Below are positions 25,521 to 34,348 of a DNA stretch of 64,000 nt, in pieces; the stretch's first letter is position 1; each line of letters starts with the position of its first letter. The stretch comes from Dyella flagellata (lineage in GTDB: Bacteria > Pseudomonadota > Gammaproteobacteria > Xanthomonadales > Rhodanobacteraceae): the NCBI RefSeq assembly GCF_030160275.1, contig NZ_BSOA01000047.1:62001-126000 (forward strand), in the 5' to 3' direction. The notes under the pieces are model-generated. The model was not told where the DNA came from, ran no database searches, and worked only from the letters and a program-made list of their open reading frames with translations. The translations under genes were made by a program, and so were the position numbers.

Positions 25521-26543
25521 ATGAGCACGACCCGATACAGCGTTGCCCAACTTGCCGAGCGCTTCGCCCTGGAATTTCGTGGCGACGGAACGCGCGTCAT
25601 TGACGGCGTCGGCACGCTTGCCGGGGCGGGCCCTTCCCAACTCAGCTTTCTCTCCAACAGCAAGTACGCCGGGCAACTGGCCGCCACGCATGCAGGCGTG
25701 GTCGTATTGAACCGTGAGGCCGCCGAAAACTGCCCTACCGCTGCATTGATTGCCCGCGATCCCTATGTAGCTTATGCGCATATCGCCGCCCTGTTCGAAC
25801 GCTTGCCGGCAGCAACGCCCGGTGCGCATCCCAGCGCAGTGATAGCGCCGAGCGCGCGTGTAAGCCCATCCGCCAGCGTCGGCCCGCACTGCGTCATTGA
25901 AGAGGGCGCGGTGGTGGAAGAGGGTGCCGTGCTGGGCTCGCATTGCATCATCGGCCAGGATTGCGTCGTCGGCGCACAATCGCGCCTGGTTGCCCGGGTA
26001 ACCCTGGTCAAGCGCGTCACGCTCGGCAAGCGCGTGCTGGTGCATCCAGGGGCAGTCATCGGATCGGACGGTTTCGGCCTGGCTTTCGATCGCGATCACT
26101 GGGTAAAGCTGCCGCAGCTGGGCGGTGTGCGCATTGGCGACGACTGTGAAATCGGCGCCAACACCACCATCGACTGCGGCGCGCTCGAGGATACCGTGCT
26201 GGAAGAGGACGTGCGGCTGGACAACCAGATCCAGATCGCTCACAACGTTTACATCGGCGCGCATACCGCCATGGCCGGCTGCGCCGCCGTGGCCGGCAGT
26301 GCCAAAATCGGCCGTTATTGCATGATCGGCGGCAACGCCGGCGTGTTGGGCCATCTTGAGGTGGCCGACCGGGTTACCATTACCGCCAAGAGCCTGGTGA
26401 CTCATTCGATTCGGGAGGCTGGCGAGTATTCCTCCGGGGTGCCGCTGCAGGAGAACCGACAGTGGCGCCGCAATGCTGCGCGCTTCAAGCACCTGGACGA
26501 GTACGCGCGCCGATTGTCGGCGCTGGAAAAGGATAAGAAATGA
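25521..26543 (+). CDS. lpxD: UDP-3-O-(3-hydroxyacyl)glucosamine N-acyltransferase
   Basis: The 340-residue enzyme adds the second 3-hydroxyacyl chain in lipid A synthesis, from acyl-ACP. It has the N-terminal uridine-binding domain (VIDGVGTLAGAGPSQLSFLSNSKY) and a left-handed beta-helix with many hexapeptide repeats; the catalytic His is in IQIAHNVYIGAH. The C-terminus is helical ([19 protein letters not shown]). The ATG at 25521 gives the E. coli length (341). fabZ overlaps its stop (ATGATGA). A broken copy of 26214-26426 lies upstream at 24148-24306. Confidence 0.97.
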   Translation: MSTTRYSVAQLAERFALEFRGDGTRVIDGVGTLAGAGPSQLSFLSNSKYAGQLAATHAGVVVLNREAAENCPTAALIARDPYVAYAHIAALFERLPAATPGAHPSAVIAPSARVSPSASVGPHCVIEEGAVVEEGAVLGSHCIIGQDCVVGAQSRLVARVTLVKRVTLGKRVLVHPGAVIGSDGFGLAFDRDHWVKLPQLGGVRIGDDCEIGANTTIDCGALEDTVLEEDVRLDNQIQIAHNVYIGAHTAMAGCAAVAGSAKIGRYCMIGGNAGVLGHLEVADRVTITAKSLVTHSIREAGEYSSGVPLQENRQWRRNAARFKHLDEYARRLSALEKDKK

Positions 26544-27016
26544 TGACTGACAACACTACCCCGATCACGCTACCGGTGGGCGTGGAGCGAATTCGGGAAC
26601 TGCTGCCGCACCGCTACCCGTTCCTGCTGGTGGACCGCGTAATCGAGATCGTGCCCGAACAGAGCGTGGTGACGCTGAAGAACGTCACCATCAACGAACC
26701 GTTTTTCGACGGCCACTTCCCCGGCCATCCGGTCATGCCCGGGGTACTGATCGTGGAAGCCATGGCGCAGTCGGCAGGCCTGCTTACGCAGATCAGTGCA
26801 AGCCTGAAGGGCGGTTCGCCCAGCCCGCTGTTTTATCTGGCCAAGGTCGACAACGCGCGTTTCAACGCGCCGGTCGTGCCAGGCGATCAGCTGCGCATGG
26901 AAGTGAAACTCAAGCGTCTGCTGCGCAGCATGGGTCTGTTCGAGGCACGCACGCTGGTGGATGGCCGCGAAGTAGCGAGCTGCGAGCTGCTATGCGCCGC
27001 GAGGTCGGAGAAATGA
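26540..27016 (+). CDS. fabZ: 3-hydroxyacyl-[acyl-carrier-protein] dehydratase
   Basis: The 158-residue hot-dog-fold enzyme dehydrates 3-hydroxyacyl-ACP in fatty acid elongation. The catalytic His is in [14 protein letters not shown] and the catalytic Glu in [23 protein letters not shown] is the family start. Two adjacent ATG codons (26540 and 26543) overlap the lpxD stop. The C-terminus overlaps lpxA by four bases. FabZ competes with LpxA and LpxD for hydroxyacyl-ACP, and the shared operon balances membrane phospholipid and lipid A. Confidence 0.97.
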   Translation: MMTDNTTPITLPVGVERIRELLPHRYPFLLVDRVIEIVPEQSVVTLKNVTINEPFFDGHFPGHPVMPGVLIVEAMAQSAGLLTQISASLKGGSPSPLFYLAKVDNARFNAPVVPGDQLRMEVKLKRLLRSMGLFEARTLVDGREVASCELLCAARSEK

Positions 27017-27786
27017 TCCATCCCACCGCGCAAATCGACCCGTCGGCCGTCATCGGCGCCAATGTCAGCATTGGTGCCTTTACAGTCATCGGCGCGGAGG
27101 TTCAGATCGACGACGGCACGGTGATCGGACCGCACGTGGTGATCCAGGGCCCCACCCGGATCGGCCGCGACAACCGCATTGCGCAATTCGCCTCGCTGGG
27201 CGGCGATCCGCAGGACATGAAGTTCAACGGCGAACGTACCGAGCTGGTGATCGGCGATCGCAACCTGATCCGCGAATTCACTACCATCAACCGCGGCACC
27301 GGCGATGGCGGCGGCGTCACCCGCATCGGCAACGACAACTGGCTGCTGGCGTATGTGCACGTAGCTCACGATTGCAACGTCGGCAACCACACCATTTTTT
27401 CCAACTATTCGGCCTTGGCTGGCCATGTCGAAGTGGGGGACTGGACGGTGTTTTCCGGCTACTCCGGCGCGCACCAGTTCTGCAAGATCGGCGCCCACGC
27501 CTTCATCGCCATGGGCTGCCTGCTCGGCGCCGACGTGCCGCCGTTCCTGATGATGGCCAACGACCAGGCCGGCCGCCCGCGCGGGCTCAACACCACCGGC
27601 CTGAAGCGCCGCGGCTTCGAGCCGGATCGCATCACCGCCATCAAGCGCGCCTACCGCACGCTCTACACCTCGGGCCTGTCGCTGGCCGAGGCGCGCGAGC
27701 AGTTGGTGGCGCAAGCCCAGGAGAGCGAGGACGTGCGGGCGATGCTGGATTTCCTGGATCGCAGCGAACGCGGTTTGGCTCGCTAA
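27013..27786 (+). CDS. lpxA: acyl-[ACP]-UDP-N-acetylglucosamine O-acyltransferase
   Basis: The 257-residue enzyme begins lipid A synthesis by acylating UDP-GlcNAc at O-3. It is a beta-helix protein of hexapeptide repeats ([27 protein letters not shown]) with the catalytic His in [13 protein letters not shown], and a C-terminal helical domain ([22 protein letters not shown]). E. coli LpxA has 262 residues. The start at 27013 overlaps the fabZ stop (ATGA). An in-frame ATG 21 bases upstream is possible but not family-like. Confidence 0.97.
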   Translation: MIHPTAQIDPSAVIGANVSIGAFTVIGAEVQIDDGTVIGPHVVIQGPTRIGRDNRIAQFASLGGDPQDMKFNGERTELVIGDRNLIREFTTINRGTGDGGGVTRIGNDNWLLAYVHVAHDCNVGNHTIFSNYSALAGHVEVGDWTVFSGYSGAHQFCKIGAHAFIAMGCLLGADVPPFLMMANDQAGRPRGLNTTGLKRRGFEPDRITAIKRAYRTLYTSGLSLAEAREQLVAQAQESEDVRAMLDFLDRSERGLAR

Positions 27787-27807
27787 CCGCCGTGCATCGC
27801 GCAGATC

Positions 27808-29010
27808 ATGCCCACTGACGCCGCAGCCCCGCTGATCGCGTTGATCGCCGGCGAAGACTCCGGCGATCAACTCGGCGCGGATCTCATCACGGCGCTGCGC
27901 AAGCACTATCCTGACGCACGCTTCGTCGGCATCGGCGGCCGCCGCATGCAAGAACACGGTTTCGAATCCTGGTACGACATCCGCGAACTGTCGCTGTTCG
28001 GTTTTGCGGAAGTCATCAGCCATTTGCCGCGCCTGCTGCGGCTGCGCAAGGAACTGATGGCGCGCCTGCTTGCCGCCAAGCCCGCCATCGTCGTCGGCAT
28101 CGACGCGCCTGATTTCAATCTCGGCCTTGAACGCCGCTTGAAGCAGGCAGGCCTGCGTACCGTGCATTACGTGAGCCCGTCGATCTGGGCCTGGCGCGAG
28201 AAGCGTGCGGACAAGATCGGCCAAAGCGTGCATCGCGTACTGTGCCTGTTTCCGATGGAGCCGCCGATCTATGCGCGCCACGGCATCGATGCGCGCTTCG
28301 TCGGCCATCCGCTGGCCGATCGCTTTCCGCTGGTTTCCGATCGCGTACCGGCACGCCGTGCGCTGCAATTGCCGCTGGACGTCCCGGTGCTCGCGCTACT
28401 GCCCGGCAGCCGCCACTCCGAGCTGGAGCGCATGGGCAACACCTTCCTGGAAGCCGCCCAACGCATAGCCGCCGCGATGCCTGGCTTGCGCGTGGTGATT
28501 CCAGCCGCCAATTCGCGCGCCCTGGCCACGCTCCAAGGCATGCTCGCGCGTGGGCCGCGCGATGACTCCGCCCCCATCCTGGTCGACGGCCATGCGCACG
28601 AGGCCATGCTGGCGGCCGACGTGGTGTTGCTGGCTTCGGGTACGGCAACGCTGGAAACCATGCTTGCCAAACGTCCCATGGTGGTGGGCTATCGCGTATC
28701 GCCGCTGAGCTATCGCATCGCGCGCCTGTTCAACATGCTCAAGACCGATGTGTATGCGCTGCCCAACATCCTTGCCCGCGCCTGCGGCATGGGCAAGGAC
28801 ACGCTGCTGGCACCCGAACTGATGCAGGACGACTTCACGGCGGAAAAACTGACGCAGGCCACGCTGCAACTGTTCCGCGACAGCGAGCGGCGCGGCGCCA
28901 TCGTTGCCGCCTTCGAACAACTGCACGAAGCCTTGCGCGGCCATCTGCCGGGCCATGCCGGTGACCATGCTGCTGCGGCCATCGTTGAATTGCTCGGCCA
29001 TGGACGATAA
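27808..29010 (+). CDS. lpxB: lipid A disaccharide synthase
   Basis: The 400-residue GT19 glycosyltransferase joins UDP-diacylglucosamine and lipid X at the inner membrane. Motifs: [15 protein letters not shown] at the N-terminus, [20 protein letters not shown], the [17 protein letters not shown] block and [10 protein letters not shown] with a GSR phosphate site, then the [11 protein letters not shown] region. E. coli LpxB has 382 residues. It starts 22 bp after lpxA and overlaps rnhB by 11 bp. Confidence 0.96.
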   Translation: MPTDAAAPLIALIAGEDSGDQLGADLITALRKHYPDARFVGIGGRRMQEHGFESWYDIRELSLFGFAEVISHLPRLLRLRKELMARLLAAKPAIVVGIDAPDFNLGLERRLKQAGLRTVHYVSPSIWAWREKRADKIGQSVHRVLCLFPMEPPIYARHGIDARFVGHPLADRFPLVSDRVPARRALQLPLDVPVLALLPGSRHSELERMGNTFLEAAQRIAAAMPGLRVVIPAANSRALATLQGMLARGPRDDSAPILVDGHAHEAMLAADVVLLASGTATLETMLAKRPMVVGYRVSPLSYRIARLFNMLKTDVYALPNILARACGMGKDTLLAPELMQDDFTAEKLTQATLQLFRDSERRGAIVAAFEQLHEALRGHLPGHAGDHAAAAIVELLGHGR

Positions 29011-29653
29011 GCACAAGCCGAACACTCTGCCCTCCTCGCAGGACAGAGGGGGCAAGCGCGAAAAGCGCGTCAGTCAACATGTCGCCGGCGTGGACGAGGC
29101 CGGTCGTGGCCCGCTGGCCGGGCCAGTAGTCGTTGCCGCCGTCATCCTCGATGCGCAGCATCCCATCGACGGCCTGAACGACTCCAAGAAACTGAGCGAG
29201 ACAAGACGCGAAGAACTTTTCCCGCTGATCTTGGAACGCGCGCTGGCCTATAGCGTGGTGGTGGTCGAGCGCGAGGAAATCGATCGCATCAATATCTTCC
29301 AGGCCACCATGGCCGGCATGACACGGGCGGTGCTAGGCCTGACGCCGGCCGCGGCCGAAGCACTGATCGACGGCAACAAGCTGCCCAAGGACCTGCCCTG
29401 CCCCGCCCGCGCCATCGTCAACGGTGATGCGCTGGAGCCGGCGATCAGCGCCGCGTCGATCCTCGCCAAGGTCAGTCGCGATCGACTGATGATCGCAATG
29501 GATGCGCAATTCCCGGGCTACGGTTTTGCCGTGCACAAGGGCTATCCCACGCCGGGCCACCTGGCCGCACTGCAACGGCTAGGCCCCTGCGCCGAGCACC
29601 GTCGCAGCTTCGCACCGGTCAAGCTGCTGTTGGACCAAGGGCGGCTTTTCTGA
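29000..29653 (+). CDS. rnhB: ribonuclease HII
   Basis: The 217-residue enzyme cuts RNA in RNA-DNA hybrids, including single ribonucleotides in DNA. The signature [17 protein letters not shown] holds the first acidic pair, followed by LNDSKKLSE and, later, [17 protein letters not shown] with further acidic and Lys residues. The ATG at 29000 overlaps the lpxB end, giving an N-terminal extension of about 28 residues before the core; an internal start is also possible. The lpxB-rnhB-dnaE order is as in E. coli. Confidence 0.95.
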   Translation: MDDKHKPNTLPSSQDRGGKREKRVSQHVAGVDEAGRGPLAGPVVVAAVILDAQHPIDGLNDSKKLSETRREELFPLILERALAYSVVVVEREEIDRINIFQATMAGMTRAVLGLTPAAAEALIDGNKLPKDLPCPARAIVNGDALEPAISAASILAKVSRDRLMIAMDAQFPGYGFAVHKGYPTPGHLAALQRLGPCAEHRRSFAPVKLLLDQGRLF

Positions 29654-29867
29654 ACGCAAGCGCGGCCCTTGGTTCTGCCGGTGCGATGTTCATCTCTCTA
29701 TGCAACCTTACCTATTGCTCGCGCATCCGAGCAGGTATAGGAATGGAGTTGCAAAGCTGCTGCGCCGGCATGCGAAAAGCGACGTAGCGATCGTCCCGCA
29801 TGGACGCGCCACAGTCGTCCGGTGCCCCTACCAACCCATCAGACACCGGACTTTCGAGGAGGGTGTC

Positions 29868-30062
29868 ATGATGCTTTCCTTCCGCCGGCGCCAAAAACCG
29901 AAGACCGCCAAGCAGCGCTCAGCGAAGGCCGCCGAGCCGCAGCCGGATGTCGCCAAACTGCAACTACAGCATTTGGACTACGACTTGCAGCCGCTGAGCG
30001 TGGAAAGCCTTTCCCATTACATCGAGCCGATCGTCGAAGACGAGCGGTTCCGGGTGCACTGA
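29868..30062 (+). CDS. small hypothetical protein (64 aa)
   Basis: A good ribosome site (GAGGAGGG, 29856-29863) precedes ATGATG. The product is 64 residues: a basic start rich in Arg and Lys (RRRQKPKTAKQRSAKAAE) and an acidic, more structured second half (LQHLDYDLQPLSVESLSHYI, ending VEDERFRVH). No family is recognised. It lies in the 564-bp gap between rnhB and dnaE, which is otherwise empty apart from a small inverted repeat. The ribosome site and charge pattern support a real gene, but no homologue comparison was possible. Confidence 0.5.
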   Translation: MMLSFRRRQKPKTAKQRSAKAAEPQPDVAKLQLQHLDYDLQPLSVESLSHYIEPIVEDERFRVH

Positions 30063-30072
30063 TCTGAACGCA

Positions 30073-30135
30073 GGGAACAGGGATCGGATCACGGGGAACG
30101 TAAAGCTTGCGATAAACGTGAAGTTCCCTGTTCCC
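30073..30135. repeat. inverted repeat GGGAACAGGGA upstream of dnaE
   Basis: GGGAACAGGGA at 30073-30083 is the reverse complement of TCCCTGTTCCC at 30125-30135. Additional GGGGAACG / CGTTCCC pieces flank it. It could be a stem or a dispersed repeat; nothing else is seen between 30063 and 30217. Confidence 0.5.
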
Positions 30136-30217
30136 CACTCCCCGTTCCCAGCTCTTGTCAATGCTTGCTCGCACCCCAACGGCTCGCTAGGCTGAGCCAT
30201 TACTTCGCGTGCGCGCC

Positions 30218-33200
30218 ATGTCCGTCCGTTTCGCTCACCTGCATCTGCACAGCGAATATTCGCTGGTCGATTCGACCATCCGCATCAAGGCGCTGGTGGC
30301 TGCCAGCGTGCAGGCCGGCGCGCCTGCCGTGGCGCTCACCGACGAATGCAACATGTTCGCCCTGGTGAAGTTCTACAAGGCGTGCAGCGCGGCAGGCATC
30401 AAGCCGATCGGCGGCTGCGACCTGTGGATCAGCTCCCCCGACGATCCGCGCCCCTGGCGCATGACCGTGCTGTGCCAGAACCGCGACGGCTATCTCAACC
30501 TGTCCCGCCTCGTCTCGCGCGCCTGGCGCGAAGGCCAGCAAGGCGGCCGCGCGCTGGTCGACGCCACCTGGCTCACGCCCGATGCGACGGCCGGCTTGAT
30601 CGCGCTGCTGGGCCGCGAAAGCGAGGTCGCGCGCATCGCCGTCAATCAGGGAGCGGATGCCGCTACGCCACGCCTGCATCCGCTGGCGCAGCTGTTCCCG
30701 GATCGCCTGTACCTGGAGCTCACCCGTTGCGGCCGCGAAGGCGAAGAAGCCTGGAACAACGCCGCACTCGCCTTGGCCGGTGCACTGGATCTGCCGGTCC
30801 TCGCCAGCAACGACGTGCGCTTCCTGAAGCAGGACGACTTCGAAGCCCACGAGGCACGCGTGTGCATTCACCAGGGCCGCGTGCTGGCTGACCCGAAGCG
30901 GCCGCGCGACTACAGCGACCAGCAATACCTGAAAACGCCCGAGCAGATGGCCGAGTTGTTCGCGGACATCCCCGAAGCCTTGGAAAACACGGTCGAACTG
31001 GCCAAACGCTGCAACCTGGAGCTTTCCTTCGGCACCTATTACCTGCCGAATTTCCCGGTGCCCGAAGGCCATGACCTGGCCAGCTACATCCGCGAGATCG
31101 CGCGCGAGGGCCTCCAGGAACGCCTTGCGCATGCCCCACTGGCAGCCGGCCACACGCTGGCCGATTACCAGGCGCGGCTGGAACGCGAGCTGGACGTGAT
31201 CGTCAAGATGGGCTTTCCCGGCTACTTCCTGATCGTGGCCGACTTCATCAACTGGGGGAAGCAAAACGGCATTCCGGTCGGGCCGGGACGCGGTTCGGGC
31301 GCCGGCTCGCTGGTGGCATGGGTGCTGAAAATCACCGACCTGGATCCGCTGCAGTTCAACCTGCTGTTCGAACGCTTCTTGAATCCAGAACGTATTTCGA
31401 TGCCGGACTTCGACATCGACTTCTGCATGGATCGGCGCGACGAAGTGATCGACTACGTGGCGCGCAAATACGGCCGCGACCACGTCAGCCAGATCATCAC
31501 CTACGGCTCAATGGCGGCGAAGGCGGTGCTGCGCGATTCCGGTCGCGTGCTCGGCATGGGCTACAACGCGGTCGACAAGATCGCCAAGCTGATTCCGCCG
31601 CGCCCGCTCGACCTGACCCTGTCGTGCGTGCTGGGCCGCTCCGAGAAAGCGCAGAAAGAGCCCGATCGCGTGGTGAAGGAGTTCTGCGAACTCTACGAGC
31701 AGGACGAAGAAGCCAAATCGCTGATCGACCTGGCGCTGAAGCTGGAAAGCCTCACCCGCAACGCCGGCAAGCACGCCGGTGGCGTGGTGATCGGCCCGAA
31801 ACCGCTGACTGAGTTCGCGCCGCTGTACTGTGAACCAGGCGGCGCCGGCGTGGTGACGCAATACGACAAGGACGATGTGGAAGCAGTCGGCCTGGTGAAG
31901 TTCGACTTCCTTGGGCTTCGCACACTGACCATCATCGATTGGGCGGTGAAGGCGATCAATGCGCGCCGGGCGAAGACCGGCGAAGAACCGCTGGACATTG
32001 CAGCGCTGCAGCTGGACGACGTACCCACCTACGAGTTGTTGAAACGCGCGCAAACCGTCGCAGTGTTCCAGCTCGAATCCTCCGGCATGCAACGCATGCT
32101 CAAGGATGCGAAACCCGACCGCTTCGAGGACATCATCGCGCTGGTGGCGTTGTACCGCCCCGGCCCGATGGACCTGATCCCCAGCTTCGTCGCGCGTAAG
32201 CACGGGCGCGAGGACGTGATCTATCCCGATCCGCGCGTCGAGCCGATCCTGAAAGAGACCTACGGCATCATGGTCTACCAGGAGCAGGTGATGCAGATGG
32301 CGCAGATCGTCGGCGGCTACTCGCTCGGCGGCGCCGACCTGCTGCGCCGCGCGATGGGCAAGAAGAAAGTCGAGGAAATGGCGAAGGAGCGCGCCAAGTT
32401 CCGCGAAGGCGCGGCCAAGGACGGACTGAGCGGCGAGAAAGCCGACGCCATCTTCGACGACATGGAAAAGTTCGCCGGTTACGGCTTCAACAAGTCGCAC
32501 GCTGCCGCCTATGCCGTGGTGTCGTATCAGACTGCGTGGCTGAAAGCGCACTACCCCGCCGAGTTCATGGCCGCGACCATCTCCTCGGACATGGACAACA
32601 CCGACAAGGTGGTGATCTTTCTCAACGAATCGCGTGCCATCAACCTTGAGATCCTGCCTCCCGATGTGAACGCTTCGGAGTTCATGTTCGAGGCGGTCGA
32701 ATCCAGGGTGGTCCGCTACGGCCTGGGTGCGATCAAGGGAGTCGGCCAGGGCGCCTGCGAAGCCATCGCCGACGAGCGCAAGCAAGGCGGCCCGTACAAG
32801 GACCTGGCCGACTTCTGTCGCCGCGTCGACCCGACCAAGCTCAACCGGCGCGTGCTGGAGGCATTGATCCACTCCGGCTCGCTGGACGCCCTGGCGCCCA
32901 CCCGTGCCAGCCTGATGCTGCAGCTGCCGGATGCCATTAAGGCGGCGGAGCAGCACCTGCGCGACCGCCAGTCGGGCCAGAACGACATGTTTGGCGCGAT
33001 GGTAGGTGCGGTGGCGCCGGTGGTACAGGTGGACCTGCCGACGGCGCCCGAATGGCCGCTGGAACAGAAGCTGCAGTACGAGCGCGAAACGCTCGGCCAT
33101 TACCTGTCCGGCCATCCCACCGATCCCTGGCGCGAGGAACTGGCCCAGCTCTCCAGTTGCCCGCTGGGCGAGATCGTCGACCGCTACCAGCCGCCGCGCC

Positions 33201-33763
33201 CGCGCAAGAACGATGGCGATGACAACCGCTTCCGCCGTGGCCCCGATACGCCATGGACAGTGGCCGGCATGGTCGTAGCCGTGCGCAAGCGTGGCGACAG
33301 CGACGCCTTCGTACGCCTGGAAGACGGCACCGGCATCATCGAGGTGAGCTTCTTTGGCGAGTTGTACCAGCAGGTCGCTCCACTGCTCACCCGTGACGAA
33401 CTGCTGGTGGTGGAAGGCGGGTTGCGCATCGACGAATTCTCCGGCGGCGGCTTCCAGCTGCGTGCCCGCAGCGCCATGTCATTGGCCGACGCCTGCCGCC
33501 GTTTTGCACGCTTGCTGCGGGTCAAGGTGAACGGCATCAACCCCGATTTCATCGCGCCCTTCCGCCAGGCCCTCGCCGGCCACCGTGGCGGCAACGCCAG
33601 CGTCATCCTCAACGGCTACCGCAACACCAGCGCCCAGGCCGACCTGGAGCTGGGGCAGGAATGGAAGGTACATGCCATTCCCGAGCTGCTGCGTACGCTG
33701 CGCGGCATGCCTGGCGTACTGGACGCCAGTGTACGTATCGTCAAGACTGGTAACGGCGATTAG
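30218..33763 (+). CDS. dnaE: DNA polymerase III subunit alpha
   Basis: The 1181-residue protein is the replicative polymerase. It has the N-terminal PHP domain (FAHLHLHSEYSLVDSTIRIK), the palm with catalytic Asp residues in ISMPDFDIDFCMDRRDEVI, the fingers (LKDAKPDRFEDIIALVALYRPG, NKSHAAAYAVVSYQTAWLKAHYP), a helix-hairpin-helix region and a C-terminal OB fold (TPWTVAGMVVAVRKRGDSDAFVRLEDGTG). E. coli DnaE has 1160 residues. The ATG at 30218 is preferred over an upstream GTG three codons earlier. In E. coli accA follows; here three unrelated genes intervene. Confidence 0.98.
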   Translation: MSVRFAHLHLHSEYSLVDSTIRIKALVAASVQAGAPAVALTDECNMFALVKFYKACSAAGIKPIGGCDLWISSPDDPRPWRMTVLCQNRDGYLNLSRLVSRAWREGQQGGRALVDATWLTPDATAGLIALLGRESEVARIAVNQGADAATPRLHPLAQLFPDRLYLELTRCGREGEEAWNNAALALAGALDLPVLASNDVRFLKQDDFEAHEARVCIHQGRVLADPKRPRDYSDQQYLKTPEQMAELFADIPEALENTVELAKRCNLELSFGTYYLPNFPVPEGHDLASYIREIAREGLQERLAHAPLAAGHTLADYQARLERELDVIVKMGFPGYFLIVADFINWGKQNGIPVGPGRGSGAGSLVAWVLKITDLDPLQFNLLFERFLNPERISMPDFDIDFCMDRRDEVIDYVARKYGRDHVSQIITYGSMAAKAVLRDSGRVLGMGYNAVDKIAKLIPPRPLDLTLSCVLGRSEKAQKEPDRVVKEFCELYEQDEEAKSLIDLALKLESLTRNAGKHAGGVVIGPKPLTEFAPLYCEPGGAGVVTQYDKDDVEAVGLVKFDFLGLRTLTIIDWAVKAINARRAKTGEEPLDIAALQLDDVPTYELLKRAQTVAVFQLESSGMQRMLKDAKPDRFEDIIALVALYRPGPMDLIPSFVARKHGREDVIYPDPRVEPILKETYGIMVYQEQVMQMAQIVGGYSLGGADLLRRAMGKKKVEEMAKERAKFREGAAKDGLSGEKADAIFDDMEKFAGYGFNKSHAAAYAVVSYQTAWLKAHYPAEFMAATISSDMDNTDKVVIFLNESRAINLEILPPDVNASEFMFEAVESRVVRYGLGAIKGVGQGACEAIADERKQGGPYKDLADFCRRVDPTKLNRRVLEALIHSGSLDALAPTRASLMLQLPDAIKAAEQHLRDRQSGQNDMFGAMVGAVAPVVQVDLPTAPEWPLEQKLQYERETLGHYLSGHPTDPWREELAQLSSCPLGEIVDRYQPPRPRKNDGDDNRFRRGPDTPWTVAGMVVAVRKRGDSDAFVRLEDGTGIIEVSFFGELYQQVAPLLTRDELLVVEGGLRIDEFSGGGFQLRARSAMSLADACRRFARLLRVKVNGINPDFIAPFRQALAGHRGGNASVILNGYRNTSAQADLELGQEWKVHAIPELLRTLRGMPGVLDASVRIVKTGNGD

Positions 33764-33772
33764 GATTAGCGC

Positions 33773-33800
33773 GTAGGCTGGGATGGCAATCCCAGCCTAC
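33773..33800. repeat. single REP hairpin
   Basis: GTAGGCTGGG, ATGGCAAT, CCCAGCCTAC form a perfect 10-bp stem 9 bases after the dnaE stop. It is the clearest single unit of the REP family of this window and may act as a transcript stabiliser or weak terminator. Confidence 0.88.
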
Positions 33801-33867
33801 GCCGCCAGATGTGCCTAAAATGCGGTGACGGTAGGGGAATGGATCAGAGCATTCCCAGGGGAGCCAA

Positions 33868-34284
33868 ATGAGCACGGGTGCACCGGATATCCTGCTGATC
33901 GACGACAGCCCCACCACGGCTGACCTGTTCAAGTACGCGCTGCGCGCCAACAAGTCCCAAACCACCGTCCAGGCCGTGCACGATAGCGAGGCCGCGCTGG
34001 AAATGTTGCTCGGCGGCAACCCGACCAGCCCGACTGCGCTACCGCAATTGATCTTGCTCGATATGCATCTGCCTAGGGTGGATGGGCTGGAAGTGCTGGC
34101 GCAATTGCGCGCCGATGAACGGACCCGGCAGATACCGGTGCTCATCTACAGTGGCGCCGATGCCGAAGCGGTGGAAGCCGAAGTCATGCACCATGGCGCC
34201 AGCGGCTACCTCTGCAAACCCGCCGAATTCAGGGAGATCTGCGCGATGATCAAACGGATTGAACAGCAGTGGCTAAAACGGTGA
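33868..34284 (+). CDS. single-domain response regulator
   Basis: The 138-residue protein is one receiver domain with no output domain. The acidic pair is Asp12-Asp13 (LLIDDSP), the phosphorylation site Asp65 (LILLDMHLPRVDG), the switch Ser in VLIYSGAD and the Lys in YLCKPAEF. Such CheY-like proteins pass a phosphate or bind a partner. It starts 104 bp after dnaE and ends 64 bp before a large hybrid histidine kinase on the same strand, its probable partner. Confidence 0.92.
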   Translation: MSTGAPDILLIDDSPTTADLFKYALRANKSQTTVQAVHDSEAALEMLLGGNPTSPTALPQLILLDMHLPRVDGLEVLAQLRADERTRQIPVLIYSGADAEAVEAEVMHHGASGYLCKPAEFREICAMIKRIEQQWLKR

Positions 34285-34348
34285 ACTGATTCAAAGTATC
34301 CATCGCTGCATAAGCTCAAGGGTACACAGCCATATCACCTTACTCGGT

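Noticed and set aside
31508-33115. Frame of about 535 codons opposite dnaE
   Set aside because: High-GC antisense shadow; sequence is His/Val/Arg-rich without domain features.
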